Assembly (NCBI GenBank): GCA_963803245.1
Contig: CAWDLI010000007.1
Span: 66,534 to 130,533 of the forward strand
Origin: JACVRW01 sp963803245
GTDB lineage: Bacteria; Actinomycetota; Thermoleophilia; Solirubrobacterales; Thermoleophilaceae
Reading direction: 5' to 3'
DNA length: 64,000 bases
Below the pieces are notes generated by a model. That model saw only the letters and a list, made by a program, of their open reading frames with translations, searched no databases and was not told the DNA's origin. Shown here one piece after another: positions 7,818 to 15,523 of this stretch. Position numbers and translations under genes: made by a program. Position 1 is the stretch's first letter; every line of letters begins with the position of its first letter.

Positions 7818-8279
7818 GTGCGCTTGCCGCCGCGGACTCACATCGCAGTTCATCTGGCCTCCTGGTTCGCCGTGCTCGCGGCGATCAGTCCCGCATCGGC
7901 AAAGGCGGGAACGGCCGCCCAGCTGATCCAGCGCCTCAACAACGAGCGCGCGCGCGCCGGCCTGGAGCCGATGCGCTCGGACCGCAAGCTCTCCCACGCG
8001 GCAGCGCGCCAGTCCCGGCGCCAGCTCCGCACCGGCTTCGGGCATGCCACCCACCTCGGCGCCGGGCGCAGCGGCTTCCGGCGCGTCGCGGAGCTGATCG
8101 CCCGTCAGCGCGGCTGGCGCCTCGACACCTCCTCCGTGGCTCTCGGCTGGAAGAACTCCCCCACCCACCGTTCCCTGCTCGAGACCGGCTCCTATCGCCT
8201 GATCGGCGTGGGCTGGGCGCGAGGGCGCCTCGACGGCTCCCTCACGACGATCTGGACCGTCCGGCTCGGCGCCCGCTGA
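7818..8279 (+). CDS. Secreted CAP-domain (SCP/PR-1-like) protein
   Basis: A 153-residue exported protein. Residues 1-~30 are a signal peptide (HLASWFAVLAAISPASAKA). The remainder matches the CAP superfamily: an N-terminal LIQRLNNERARAGL helix, a central LSHAAARQSRR segment, the GFGHATHLG region, and WKNSPTHRSLLE (the usual W-x-S-x-x-H-x-x-x-L motif) followed by IGVGWA. Such proteins are found with spore and cell-wall functions in Gram-positives. The GTG at 7818 follows GAGAGGG. It is directly behind a c-di-AMP riboswitch, which ties it to cell-wall or osmotic homeostasis, and the unit is enclosed by a 37-bp inverted repeat. Confidence 0.88.
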   Translation: MRLPPRTHIAVHLASWFAVLAAISPASAKAGTAAQLIQRLNNERARAGLEPMRSDRKLSHAAARQSRRQLRTGFGHATHLGAGRSGFRRVAELIARQRGWRLDTSSVALGWKNSPTHRSLLETGSYRLIGVGWARGRLDGSLTTIWTVRLGAR

Positions 8280-8283
8280 CGGT

Positions 8284-8320
8284 GTCGGTGCGCAGCCGGC
8301 CGAGCCGGCTGCTTCCGCTT
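8284..8320 (-). repeat. 37-bp perfect inverted repeat, right arm
   Basis: Exact reverse complement of 7589-7625. It starts 4 nt after the CAP gene stop and its last base is the first base of the MaoC gene's stop codon on the other strand, so it could act as a shared bidirectional terminator. Confidence 0.9.
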
Positions 8321-8838
8321 CAGCCCTCGACGCGGCGCGGCACCAGCACCGCGCGCTTGAACTCGGCCACGAGCGTGCCGTCCTGCTTGTGGACCCGCGT
8401 GTGGACCCGGACAACCCCGCGATCCGGCTTGGACTGCGACTCCTTCACGTCGAGCACCTCGCTCTCGGCGAACAGGGTGTCGCCGTGGAACACCGGCGCC
8501 GGGTGGGAGAGATCCTCGGTGGCGAGGTTGGCGATCGCCTTGCCCGACACGTCGCTCACCGACATGCCGAGGGCGAGTGAGTAGACCAGCGGCCCGACGA
8601 CCACGTTCTGCCCCTGCTGGGACTGCGCCGCGTAGACGTCGTTCAGGTGGAGCGGATGGTGGTTCATCGTGATCAGGCAGAACAGGTGGTCGTCCGCCTC
8701 GGTCACGGTCTTGGCCGGCCAGTGCTTGTACACGGCACCCACCTCGAACTCCTCCAGGTAGCGCCCGTAGGGGTGGGCTCCGGAGGCCTCGCGCTCGGCC
8801 TGGTTGGTCTCGATCCCGGTCGTGGAAGTCTCGCTCAT
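8320..8838 (-). CDS. MaoC-family enoyl-CoA hydratase (mesaconyl-/itaconyl-CoA hydratase-like)
   Basis: A 172-residue hot-dog fold protein. After a ~20-residue unstructured N-terminus come YLEEFEVGAVY, TVTEADDHLFCLITMNHHPLHLND (the MaoC hydratase segment with conserved Asp and His) and later SHPAPVFHGDTLFAESEVL. The DDHLF...TMN..PLH pattern resembles mesaconyl- and itaconyl-CoA hydratases more than FabZ-type enzymes (family knowledge). It lies back to back with a malyl-CoA-lyase-like gene starting 48 nt away; the hydratase could feed a citramalyl- or beta-methylmalyl-CoA product to that lyase. Substrate not proven. ATG 8838 is chosen because upstream codons lack conservation. Confidence 0.82.
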   Translation of the reverse strand: MSETSTTGIETNQAEREASGAHPYGRYLEEFEVGAVYKHWPAKTVTEADDHLFCLITMNHHPLHLNDVYAAQSQQGQNVVVGPLVYSLALGMSVSDVSGKAIANLATEDLSHPAPVFHGDTLFAESEVLDVKESQSKPDRGVVRVHTRVHKQDGTLVAEFKRAVLVPRRVEG

Positions 8839-8885
8839 AGAGCGCCGAAGCCTACTTATCGCCGCGCCGAGGTGAGTAACCTGCC

Positions 8886-9956
8886 GTGCCCATGCGTAAC
8901 CCACGTGACTTCTTCAAGCCGCTCGCGGTCGAGGCCCCCGAGCCGCTCCGCGAGATTCCCTTCCCGCCCTCGCGGATGATCCACTTCCTCGACTTCTCCA
9001 ACGAGAAGATGGCCGCCAAGGCCCCCGAGATCGCGCTGAAGACCGACATCCTGCTCGGCAACCTCGAGGATGCGGTGCCCGTCGACCGCAAGGAGGCCGC
9101 GCGCCGCGGGCTCATCGACACGGCCCGTGACGCCGACTTCGGCGAGACCGCTCTCTGGACCCGGGTCAACAGCCTCGAGAGCCCATGGGTGCTCGACGAC
9201 ATCACGGAGCTGGTCACGGAGATCGGCCACAAGCTCGACGTGATCATGGTCCCCAAGGTCGAGGGCGCCTGGGACATCCACTACGTGGACCGCCTCCTGG
9301 CCCAGCTCGAGGCCAAGGCGGGCCTGGACCGCCCGATCCTCGTCCACGCCATTCTGGAGACCTCCCAGGGCGTGGTGAACCTCGAGGAGATCGCCACCGC
9401 CAGCCCGCGGATGCAGGGCATGAGCTTCGGGCCGGCCGACCTGGCCGCGTCGCGCCGCATGAAGACCACCCGTGTCGGCGGCGGGCATCCCGGCTACCGG
9501 GTGATCGAGGATCCCGACCCGAACGATCCCGAGGCGCCCCGCGCCAGCGCCCAGCAGGACCCGTGGCACTACTCGATCGCGCGCATGGTGGACGCATGCA
9601 CGTCGGCGGGGATCCTCCCGTTCTACGGGCCCTACGGCGACATCAAGGACACCGCCGGCTGCGAGGCGCAGTTCCGCGCGGCGTTCCTCCTGGGCTGCGT
9701 GGGCGCCTGGTCGCTCCACCCCGCGCAGATCGACATCGCCAAGAAGGTCTTCTCGCCCGACCCCGAGGAGGTCCGCTTCGCCAAGAAGGTGATCGAGGCG
9801 ATCCCGGACGGCCGCGGCGTGCACATGATCGACGGCAAGATGCAGGACGACGCCACCTGGAAGCAGTGCAAGGTCATGGTCGACCTGGCCGAGCAGCTGG
9901 CCCGCAAGGACCCGGAGCTGGCCGAGGCGTACGGGCTCGAGCCCGTAGGCGCGTAG
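8886..9956 (+). CDS. HpcH/HpaI-family CoA-ester lyase (malyl-/beta-methylmalyl-CoA lyase-like)
   Basis: A 356-residue protein of the CitE/Mcl family. It shows GNLEDAVPVDRKEAAR (Mg-binding acidic segment), KVEGAWD, HAILETSQGVVNLEEIA (conserved Glu), MSFGPADLAASR, and YGPYGDIKD..GC and GAWSLHPAQIDIAKKVF, the last typical of malyl-CoA lyases. The length and the DPWHYSIARMVDAC segment favour malyl-/beta-methylmalyl-CoA lyase over the shorter citramalyl-CoA lyases. Expected reaction: reversible cleavage of a beta-hydroxyacyl-CoA to glyoxylate plus acetyl- or propionyl-CoA. A start at 8886 or the ATG two codons on (8892) is possible. The CoA-ligase pair follows 19 nt downstream on the same strand, suggesting one operon that activates and cleaves a dicarboxylate. 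Confidence 0.85.
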   Translation: MPMRNPRDFFKPLAVEAPEPLREIPFPPSRMIHFLDFSNEKMAAKAPEIALKTDILLGNLEDAVPVDRKEAARRGLIDTARDADFGETALWTRVNSLESPWVLDDITELVTEIGHKLDVIMVPKVEGAWDIHYVDRLLAQLEAKAGLDRPILVHAILETSQGVVNLEEIATASPRMQGMSFGPADLAASRRMKTTRVGGGHPGYRVIEDPDPNDPEAPRASAQQDPWHYSIARMVDACTSAGILPFYGPYGDIKDTAGCEAQFRAAFLLGCVGAWSLHPAQIDIAKKVFSPDPEEVRFAKKVIEAIPDGRGVHMIDGKMQDDATWKQCKVMVDLAEQLARKDPELAEAYGLEPVGA

Positions 9957-9975
9957 ATAAGGTTCCGCGCCGCCC

Positions 9976-11196
9976 ATGCGCTTCTATGAGTACGAGTCGC
10001 GCGCCATCGTGCGCGACGCCGGGATCCCCGTCACCGACTTCGGCTTCGCGAAGACGCCGGACGAGGCGCGCGAGATCGCCGCGCGGATCGGCGGCCCGAC
10101 CGTCATCAAGTCGCAGGTGCTGAGCGGAGGACGGATGAAGGCCGGCGGCGTGCAGTTCGCCGACACGCCGGATGAGGCGGCGACGCATGCCGAGGCCATC
10201 CTCCAGCTTGAGATCGGCGGCCACATGCCGCGCGGCGTGCTCGTGGACCCGCGCGCACAGGTCAAGCAGGAGTACTACGCGGGCGTGGTCTGGGACGGCA
10301 CCGCCAAGCGGCCGCTGATCCTCTTCAGCGACATGGGCGGGATCGACATCGAGCAGGTGGCCGAGGAGCACCCCGACCACGTCGGGCGCCGCCACTTCTC
10401 GAACCTGCTGCCCTTCTCCGACTTCCAGGCCAAGCAGGTGATCGCCGACTCCGGGGTGACCGGCACTGCGCTCAACCGGCTCACCCCGGTCGTTGCGCGG
10501 CTCGCGCGGCTGTTCCGGGACCGCGACATGACGCTCGCGGAGATCAACCCGCTGGCGCAGCTGGAGGACGGCAGCTTCGTGGCGCTCGACGCCCACATGG
10601 AGATGGAGAACGAGGCGATGCCGCGCCAGAAGGCGGTCTTGCGCAAGATCGGCATCGAGGAGGACGAGGGCACCCGCGAGGGGCACGAGCCCACGCCCTT
10701 CGAGGCGGCCGTGACTGCGATCGACGCCGCGGACCACCGCGGCGTGATCCAGGGCAAGGACACCGGCTTCCACGGCAACCTCGGGCTCGTGATCGGCGCC
10801 GGTGGCGGCTCCCTGACGCTCACGGACGCGGTGCGCTCCCAGGGCGGCAGCCCCGCGAACTACTCCGAGATCGGCGGCAACCCGTCCGTGGCCAAGGCCT
10901 GCGGGCTGGCCAAGCAGGTGCTCCAGAAGGACGGCGTGGAGAAGATCGCCGTGATGATGTCGATCGTCTCGAACACCCGCGTAGACATCGTGGCGCGCGG
11001 CGTGATCAAGGCCTGCCTCGAGCTCGGCAAGGACCCCGGCGAGACGATCGCGATCTTCCGCATCCCGGGCGCCTGGGAGGAGGAGGGCTTCAAGATCCTC
11101 GACCGCTACGGCGTGGAGTACTGCGACCGCTCCGTCTCCATGCACGAGGCCGCGCGGCGCGCGGTCGCGAAGATCCAGGGAGGCGCCCCCGCATGA
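9976..11196 (+). CDS. sucC: ADP-forming CoA ligase beta subunit (succinyl-CoA synthetase/malate thiokinase family)
   Basis: A 406-residue ATP-grasp subunit. The N-terminus FYEYESRAIVRDAGIP and SQVLSGGRMKAGGV match the SucC nucleotide-binding domain; LAEINPLAQLEDG carries the Mg-binding Glu-Asn; NLGLVIGAGGGSLTLTDA and GGNPS correspond to the C-terminal CoA-ligase domain. It diverges from canonical SucC (no EYQAK start), so the acid may be malate, citramalate or another dicarboxylate instead of succinate. The stop overlaps the alpha-subunit start by 4 nt (ATGA), implying translational coupling. Placement just after a malyl-CoA-lyase-like gene argues for malate activation, as in the serine cycle; this is inference. 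Confidence 0.82.
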   Translation: MRFYEYESRAIVRDAGIPVTDFGFAKTPDEAREIAARIGGPTVIKSQVLSGGRMKAGGVQFADTPDEAATHAEAILQLEIGGHMPRGVLVDPRAQVKQEYYAGVVWDGTAKRPLILFSDMGGIDIEQVAEEHPDHVGRRHFSNLLPFSDFQAKQVIADSGVTGTALNRLTPVVARLARLFRDRDMTLAEINPLAQLEDGSFVALDAHMEMENEAMPRQKAVLRKIGIEEDEGTREGHEPTPFEAAVTAIDAADHRGVIQGKDTGFHGNLGLVIGAGGGSLTLTDAVRSQGGSPANYSEIGGNPSVAKACGLAKQVLQKDGVEKIAVMMSIVSNTRVDIVARGVIKACLELGKDPGETIAIFRIPGAWEEEGFKILDRYGVEYCDRSVSMHEAARRAVAKIQGGAPA

Positions 11197-12113
11197 GCAT
11201 TCTCATCAACGAGGACACCACGTTCATCGTCCAGGGCATCACCGGGCGCGAGGCCGTGAACCTCACGCGCGAGTGCCTCGACTACGGCTCGAAGATCGTC
11301 GGCGGCGTCACGCCGGGCCGGAAGGGACGCGATGTGCACGGGGTACCCGTGTTCGACACCGTCGAGCAGGTCGTGGAGCACAACGGCGGCCGCGTTCCTG
11401 ACGGCTCCGTCGTCACCGTCCCCCCCGCGTTCACGAAGGACGCGGTGCTGGAGGCGATCGAGGCCGGAATCGGGCTGATCGTGATCGTGACCGAGCGCAT
11501 CCCGCGCGGCGACGTGGCGCAGATGGTCGAGGCGGCCGGCGCGCGCGGGGCGCGCATCATCGGCCCCAACTGCCTCGGCCTGGTCGTGCCGGGGGTCGCC
11601 AAGATGGGCGGCATCGGCGGGCCGGCCAAGAACACCGAGCAGGCCTACCAGCCCGGCAGCGTGGGCGTGATGTCGCGCTCCGGCGGGATGACCACCGAGA
11701 TCTCCTCCACGCTCACCGCCGCGGGGCTCGGCGTGTCCACCGCCGTCTCCATCGGCGGCGACGCCATCATCGGCTCCACCTACGCCGAGCTGATGCCCCT
11801 CTTCGAGGCCGACGAGGAGACCGAGGCGATCGTGATCTACACCGAGCCCGGCGGCCGCATGGAGGCCCAGCTGGCGGAATGGGTGGCGGACAACAACTCA
11901 CGCCTCCCGATCGTGGCGTTCATGGCCGGCCGCTTCATGGACGACGAGGAGATGAAGGGCATGTCGTTCGGCCACGCCGGCACGATCGTCGAGGGCAAGG
12001 AGGACACCGCGACCGAGAAGATCAGCCGCCTCGAGGCGGCCGGAATCCCCGTCGTGGAGCGGATCGACGCCATCCCGGACGCCGTTCGCGAGAAGCTCGG
12101 GGCGGCCGCCTGA
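11193..12113 (+). CDS. sucD: ADP-forming CoA ligase alpha subunit
   Basis: A 306-residue partner of the preceding beta subunit. It shows the CoA-binding Rossmann region FIVQGITGREAVNLT, GGVTPGRKG, PPAFTKDAVLEAIEAG, GPNCLGLV, and GVMSRSGGMTTEI. The active-site histidine that is phosphorylated lies in SFGHAGTIVEG. Length is normal for SucD. The start overlaps the beta stop by 4 nt and its stop overlaps the ferredoxin-like gene start (TGATG), so three genes are tightly coupled. Confidence 0.88.
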   Translation: MSILINEDTTFIVQGITGREAVNLTRECLDYGSKIVGGVTPGRKGRDVHGVPVFDTVEQVVEHNGGRVPDGSVVTVPPAFTKDAVLEAIEAGIGLIVIVTERIPRGDVAQMVEAAGARGARIIGPNCLGLVVPGVAKMGGIGGPAKNTEQAYQPGSVGVMSRSGGMTTEISSTLTAAGLGVSTAVSIGGDAIIGSTYAELMPLFEADEETEAIVIYTEPGGRMEAQLAEWVADNNSRLPIVAFMAGRFMDDEEMKGMSFGHAGTIVEGKEDTATEKISRLEAAGIPVVERIDAIPDAVREKLGAAA

Positions 12114-12352
12114 TGCCCGGTCTCTTCATCGACGTCGAGGTGGACGGGAGCGTGCGCGGCGACGCGGAGCTGGCGAAGAAGCTCGAGGAGGTCTGCCCCG
12201 TGGACATCTTCAAGGCCACTCCGCGGGGCGTGGAGGTGGTGGAGCAGCAGCTCGACGAGTGCGTGCTCTGCGAGCTCTGCCTCGAGGCCGCGCCCCCGGG
12301 TTCGGTGCGCGTGGTCAAGCTCTACGACGGCACCGCGCTCGAGCGCCGCTAG
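12113..12352 (+). CDS. Small single-cluster ferredoxin-like protein
   Basis: A 79-residue protein. It has a Cys-Pro at 29-30 (VCPVDIFK) and later CVLCELCLEAAPP (about residues 50-56). In 2[4Fe-4S] ferredoxins, the Cys-Pro of the first motif and the CxxCxxC of the second together bind one cluster; here just those four cysteines remain, so a single [4Fe-4S] cluster is predicted. Its ATG overlaps the alpha-subunit stop. A ferredoxin coupled to a CoA ligase pair is unusual; it may serve a CoA-dependent oxidoreductase elsewhere or be a structural partner. Function not established. Confidence 0.72.
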   Translation: MPGLFIDVEVDGSVRGDAELAKKLEEVCPVDIFKATPRGVEVVEQQLDECVLCELCLEAAPPGSVRVVKLYDGTALERR

Positions 12353-12475
12353 CCCGCGGGTTCGAAAGCGGCCTCAGCGGGTAGACGGAGTGCATGACGG
12401 TCGGAGACGACCGCCAGAGGGGAAATCGGGGCGCGGGAGCCCCGATCCCCGCTCTCTCTCCATAGAGTCACGCGC

Positions 12476-12898
12476 GTGAGCCGCCACGGCGTGGATCCGG
12501 CGCTCTACCGCGAGCGCATCGCCGGCAGCTTTCCGGGGCGGCTGGGCGTGGAGGTCGTGAGCATCGAGGACGAGCGGGTCGAGGGCCGGCTGGTCGTGGA
12601 CGAGCGCCATCTCCACCCCGGCGGCTACGTGCACGGCGGCGTCTGGGTCGCCTTCGCCGACACCGTCGCCGCCTGGGGCACGCTCCGCAACCTCCCCGAC
12701 GGCCACGACTTCACGACCGTCGAGCTCAAGACCAACGTGTTCGCGCCCGCCATGACCGGCGACGTGCTCACCGCCGTCGGCGCGCCGCTCCACCGCGGCA
12801 GGCGTACCCAGGCATGGGAGGTGCGCTGCTCCAAGGGCGGGCGCCTCGCCGCGTTCTTCGTCTGCACCCAGATGGTGCTGGCGCCGGACGCCGCCTGA
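12476..12898 (+). CDS. PaaI-type hot-dog thioesterase
   Basis: A 140-residue protein with the PaaI/YdiI signature: an early LGVEVVSIEDERVEGRL strand, HLHPGGYVHGGVWVAFADTVAAW (hot-dog helix with conserved Gly-Gly and Asp), and TTVELKTNVFAPA. It probably hydrolyses an acyl-CoA thioester. GTG 12476 is the only suitable start. It is 123 nt downstream of the CoA ligase/ferredoxin operon on the same strand and may share its CoA-ester role. Confidence 0.85.
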   Translation: MSRHGVDPALYRERIAGSFPGRLGVEVVSIEDERVEGRLVVDERHLHPGGYVHGGVWVAFADTVAAWGTLRNLPDGHDFTTVELKTNVFAPAMTGDVLTAVGAPLHRGRRTQAWEVRCSKGGRLAAFFVCTQMVLAPDAA

Positions 12899-12899
12899 G

Positions 12900-13250
12900 C
12901 TAGGCGCGCGCCCGCTGGCGCTCGATCACGTTGCCGAGCAGCTTCACGACCGCCGAGTCGCCCGTGACCTTCACATGGCCGCGCTCGTAGGCGTCGATCC
13001 AGTGGCTGAGGCGGCCGTCGGCCGCCAGCTCGTTGAAGTGGGGGCGCGACACGGACACGTCCAGGCGGGCGTCCGCCGCCGGGTCCTTCGAGATCTTCGG
13101 ACCCGGCACCTCCACCCTCCACACCGGGATATCTCCTCGGGACCGCAGCTCCAGCCGCACCACCAGCTTCAGCCTGCGCAGTGCGGGGATCTCCTCGCCC
13201 AGGCGGTCGACGGCGATGGCTATCAGCTCCTTCGTGTCACCCGAAGCCAC
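12900..13250 (-). CDS. SCP2 sterol-carrier-like domain protein
   Basis: A 116-residue single-domain protein. The region DIPVWRVEVPGPKI...DARLDVSVSRPHFNELAADGR.. followed by AYERGHVKVTGDSAVVKLLGNVI has the SCP2 pattern, including the GxVKVTGD strand near the end. SCP2 domains bind lipids or fatty acyl-CoA. It converges with the thioesterase gene, 1 nt apart. No partner enzyme domain is fused. Confidence 0.75.
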   Translation of the reverse strand: MASGDTKELIAIAVDRLGEEIPALRRLKLVVRLELRSRGDIPVWRVEVPGPKISKDPAADARLDVSVSRPHFNELAADGRLSHWIDAYERGHVKVTGDSAVVKLLGNVIERQRARA

Positions 13251-13339
13251 GGCGCGATTCTGGCAGATGGCGACCGGGCTCCACGACTCGCGTCCAGGTC
13301 CCGGACCTAAACCTCCGGGGGGCTCTTCTGGACGAATTT

Positions 13340-13368
13340 TTGACGAGAGCTCAAACCGCGCCTACGTT
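13340..13368 (+). promoter_or_regulatory. Putative promoter of the lysyl-oxidase-like gene
   Basis: TTGACG (13340-13345) and TACGTT (13363-13368) are separated by 17 nt, about 75 nt before the start codon. The boxes resemble actinobacterial housekeeping promoters. No clear riboswitch is seen in 13251-13441. Confidence 0.45.
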
Positions 13369-13441
13369 GGATTCCGGACCCCGGCCGCAGGACGCGGCAG
13401 CTCGCGGGTCACGCCGTTGAACCTCAACCTCGCCGATTGGG

Positions 13442-15403
13442 ATGATCTTGAACACTCAAGCACGCCGTCTTTCGCGCCGCGCCATAGCGGCAATCGTGTC
13501 CTTGCTCGTTCTCGCGGGCCTGCTCGCCGCCACAGTGGTGCCGGCGACGGGAGCCGAGGGTGACGAGATGCTCCCCGACCTCGTAGCGCAGCCTGTGGGG
13601 GAGGCGGATACCACTGCCACCGCCACCTACACGGACGCAACCGGGTCGCATCTGCTCCTGCGTTTCTCGAGCTACATCGCGAACCTCGGGTCCGGCCCGC
13701 TCCAGGTGACGGGCATCAATCCGTCGAACGAGCGGATCACCGGCGCGGGCCTGCACCAGGTGATCACGCATGAGGGTCCCACGGGAGGAGCCAACACGAC
13801 GACCGAGGAGCTCCTTCCGGGCGCGGCGGAGATGAAGTTCGAGGAGACCGACGGGCACGACCACTGGCACTTCCAGAACGCCGCCAAGTACTCGCTGTAC
13901 GCCGGGACGCAGGCCGCCCCGGCCACGGTGCCTTACGGGTTCTCGAACAAGGTCGGCTTCTGCTTCCTCGACATCGGCAAGGGCGATCCGAACTACAACC
14001 CCGCTCCGACCTACAACCCGGATGGAACCATCAAGTACCCGGCTGACAGCCCGGACAACTTCAAGTACGCCGGGCTGGTCGCGCCGCGGAGGTTCTTCCA
14101 CGACTCGGTCCTGCAGCCCACTCAGCCCTGCCTGAACAACCTTGACGGCACCCCCGCCCACCCGTGGGGCGTCACCGACAAGGTCGACATGGGCATCAGC
14201 GCCGGCTGGCGGGACGTGTACGAGGCCACCCTTCCGTTCCAGTACGTGGACGTCTCGGATGCCACGCCGGGCTGGTACTGGATCAAGTCCGAGGTGGACC
14301 CGAACAACCTGCTGCGGGAGGCCGCCGGCAAGGAGACCAACGCCGCGGCGTTCTCGACGAAGGCCTCGGTCGTGCCGGGGTACATCGCCAAGCCGGTGAA
14401 CGCCGGCCAGATCAGCGGGGTGAAGGAGTCGACGTCGAAGATCACGCTGTCCTCGACGAAGTTCGCCAACCCGGCCGACCCGGCAATCGGAGCGGTCCAG
14501 TACAGGATCACCGAGCAGCCCGAGCACGGGACCCTGAGGCCCGCGACCGGCACTGCCGACTCGAACGGCTGGTTCTCCGCCAGCGACGTCATCTACACGA
14601 AGACCGGCGCCTACAACGGCGGCGACACCTTCAAGTACGCCGCCCGTCAGGCCGGCAGCCAGTTCCCGCGCAGTCCCGCAAGCGCATCGGTCACGATGCA
14701 GGTGGGGAACGGTGACGGGCTGACCACGGTCGGCATCAACGGCGCTCCGGGCTGGGTCTACACCGGCGCGGCCGTCCAGCTCGGCGCGTTGATCGTGCCC
14801 AGCGGTGACCTGACCTGGCGGGCCGGAGACACGATCGGCGGGCACCCCGGTGTCGGCACGATCAGCGCGACGGGCCTGTATCGCGCCCCCGCGACGGTGC
14901 CGGACGGAGGGAAGGTGCGGATCACCGCGACGAGCGATGACGGTGCCTTCGATGCGGTCGAGATCACGATCGTGAAGCGCCCGACCCCGACGCCCAAGCC
15001 CGACGTTCCGGATCCCACGCCGACCCCGACCCCGACGCCGAACGATCCGACGCCTCCGGCGAAGCCGGTGCCCGCACTGTCCAAGCCGGTGATCGCGAGA
15101 GTGGGACGCCGGCTGGTCGTGAAGTACATGCCGGGCAAGACCGGCAAGCTGGCCATCGGCGTCAAGCGCAGCGGCAAGACGATCGCCACCTGCAAGGTGG
15201 GCGTCGTCCGGGCCCGCTCCGCAACCTGCCGCTTCACCCTCAAGAAGTCGAAGGTGAAGAAGCTGAAGGGCAACATCACGGTCTACGGCAAGCTCACGGT
15301 CAAGGGCAAGACCGTGGCCAGGCGCAAGACGACCGTGTCGCTCAAGGTCAAGGCCAGCAGCACTCGAATCGGACCCCTCTGCATCCTCACTCCACTCCGG
15401 TAG
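13442..15403 (+). CDS. Secreted lysyl-oxidase-like copper protein with C-terminal Ig-like modules
   Basis: A 653-residue exported protein. An Arg-rich signal peptide spans residues 1-~37. MLPDLVAQPV begins the lysyl oxidase domain; DGHDHWHFQNAAKYSLY (near 137-150) matches the copper-binding His cluster of the family (D-G-H-x-H-W-H), and GFCFLDIG, CLNN and GISAGWRDVYEATLPFQYVDVSD follow as in bacterial lysyl oxidases. After ~310 come beta-rich repeats, a Pro/Thr linker (PTPTPKPDVPDPTPTPTPTP) and a Lys-rich basic domain at the C-terminus. It may oxidise lysyl or other amines in extracellular proteins; whether the quinone cofactor can form is not clear from sequence. ATG 13442 follows a weak ribosome binding site. 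Confidence 0.82.
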   Translation: MILNTQARRLSRRAIAAIVSLLVLAGLLAATVVPATGAEGDEMLPDLVAQPVGEADTTATATYTDATGSHLLLRFSSYIANLGSGPLQVTGINPSNERITGAGLHQVITHEGPTGGANTTTEELLPGAAEMKFEETDGHDHWHFQNAAKYSLYAGTQAAPATVPYGFSNKVGFCFLDIGKGDPNYNPAPTYNPDGTIKYPADSPDNFKYAGLVAPRRFFHDSVLQPTQPCLNNLDGTPAHPWGVTDKVDMGISAGWRDVYEATLPFQYVDVSDATPGWYWIKSEVDPNNLLREAAGKETNAAAFSTKASVVPGYIAKPVNAGQISGVKESTSKITLSSTKFANPADPAIGAVQYRITEQPEHGTLRPATGTADSNGWFSASDVIYTKTGAYNGGDTFKYAARQAGSQFPRSPASASVTMQVGNGDGLTTVGINGAPGWVYTGAAVQLGALIVPSGDLTWRAGDTIGGHPGVGTISATGLYRAPATVPDGGKVRITATSDDGAFDAVEITIVKRPTPTPKPDVPDPTPTPTPTPNDPTPPAKPVPALSKPVIARVGRRLVVKYMPGKTGKLAIGVKRSGKTIATCKVGVVRARSATCRFTLKKSKVKKLKGNITVYGKLTVKGKTVARRKTTVSLKVKASSTRIGPLCILTPLR

Positions 15404-15479
15404 TGAGGATGTTGCGGGCCCTCGCCTGAACGGCGGGGGCCCGCGTGTCGTACGAAGCGGCCCTCCGGGGCCGCTTCGT
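15382..15479 (+). terminator. Three consecutive hairpins, transcription terminator region
   Basis: CATCCTCAC...GTGAGGATG (15382-15411, overlapping the stop codon), GCGGGCC...GGCCCGC (15414-15444) and the strong ACGAAGCGGCCC-TCC-GGGGCCGCTTCGT (15452-15479). The last is followed by CGTTGT. They separate the lysyl-oxidase-like gene from the esterase gene. Confidence 0.7.
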
Positions 15480-15523
15480 CGTTGTGGCGCAACTCCCGGA
15501 GGGCGGCCGGGTTTGCTCTGCCG

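Noticed and set aside
9976..12113. Housekeeping succinyl-CoA synthetase of the TCA cycle
   Set aside because: Possible, but the divergent N-terminus and close coupling to a malyl-CoA-lyase-like gene and a ferredoxin make another acid more likely; left open in the annotation.
13251..13441. Possible riboswitch before the lysyl-oxidase-like gene
   Set aside because: Stem-forming GC-rich segments are present but no conserved aptamer segments of a known class; only a promoter can be supported.
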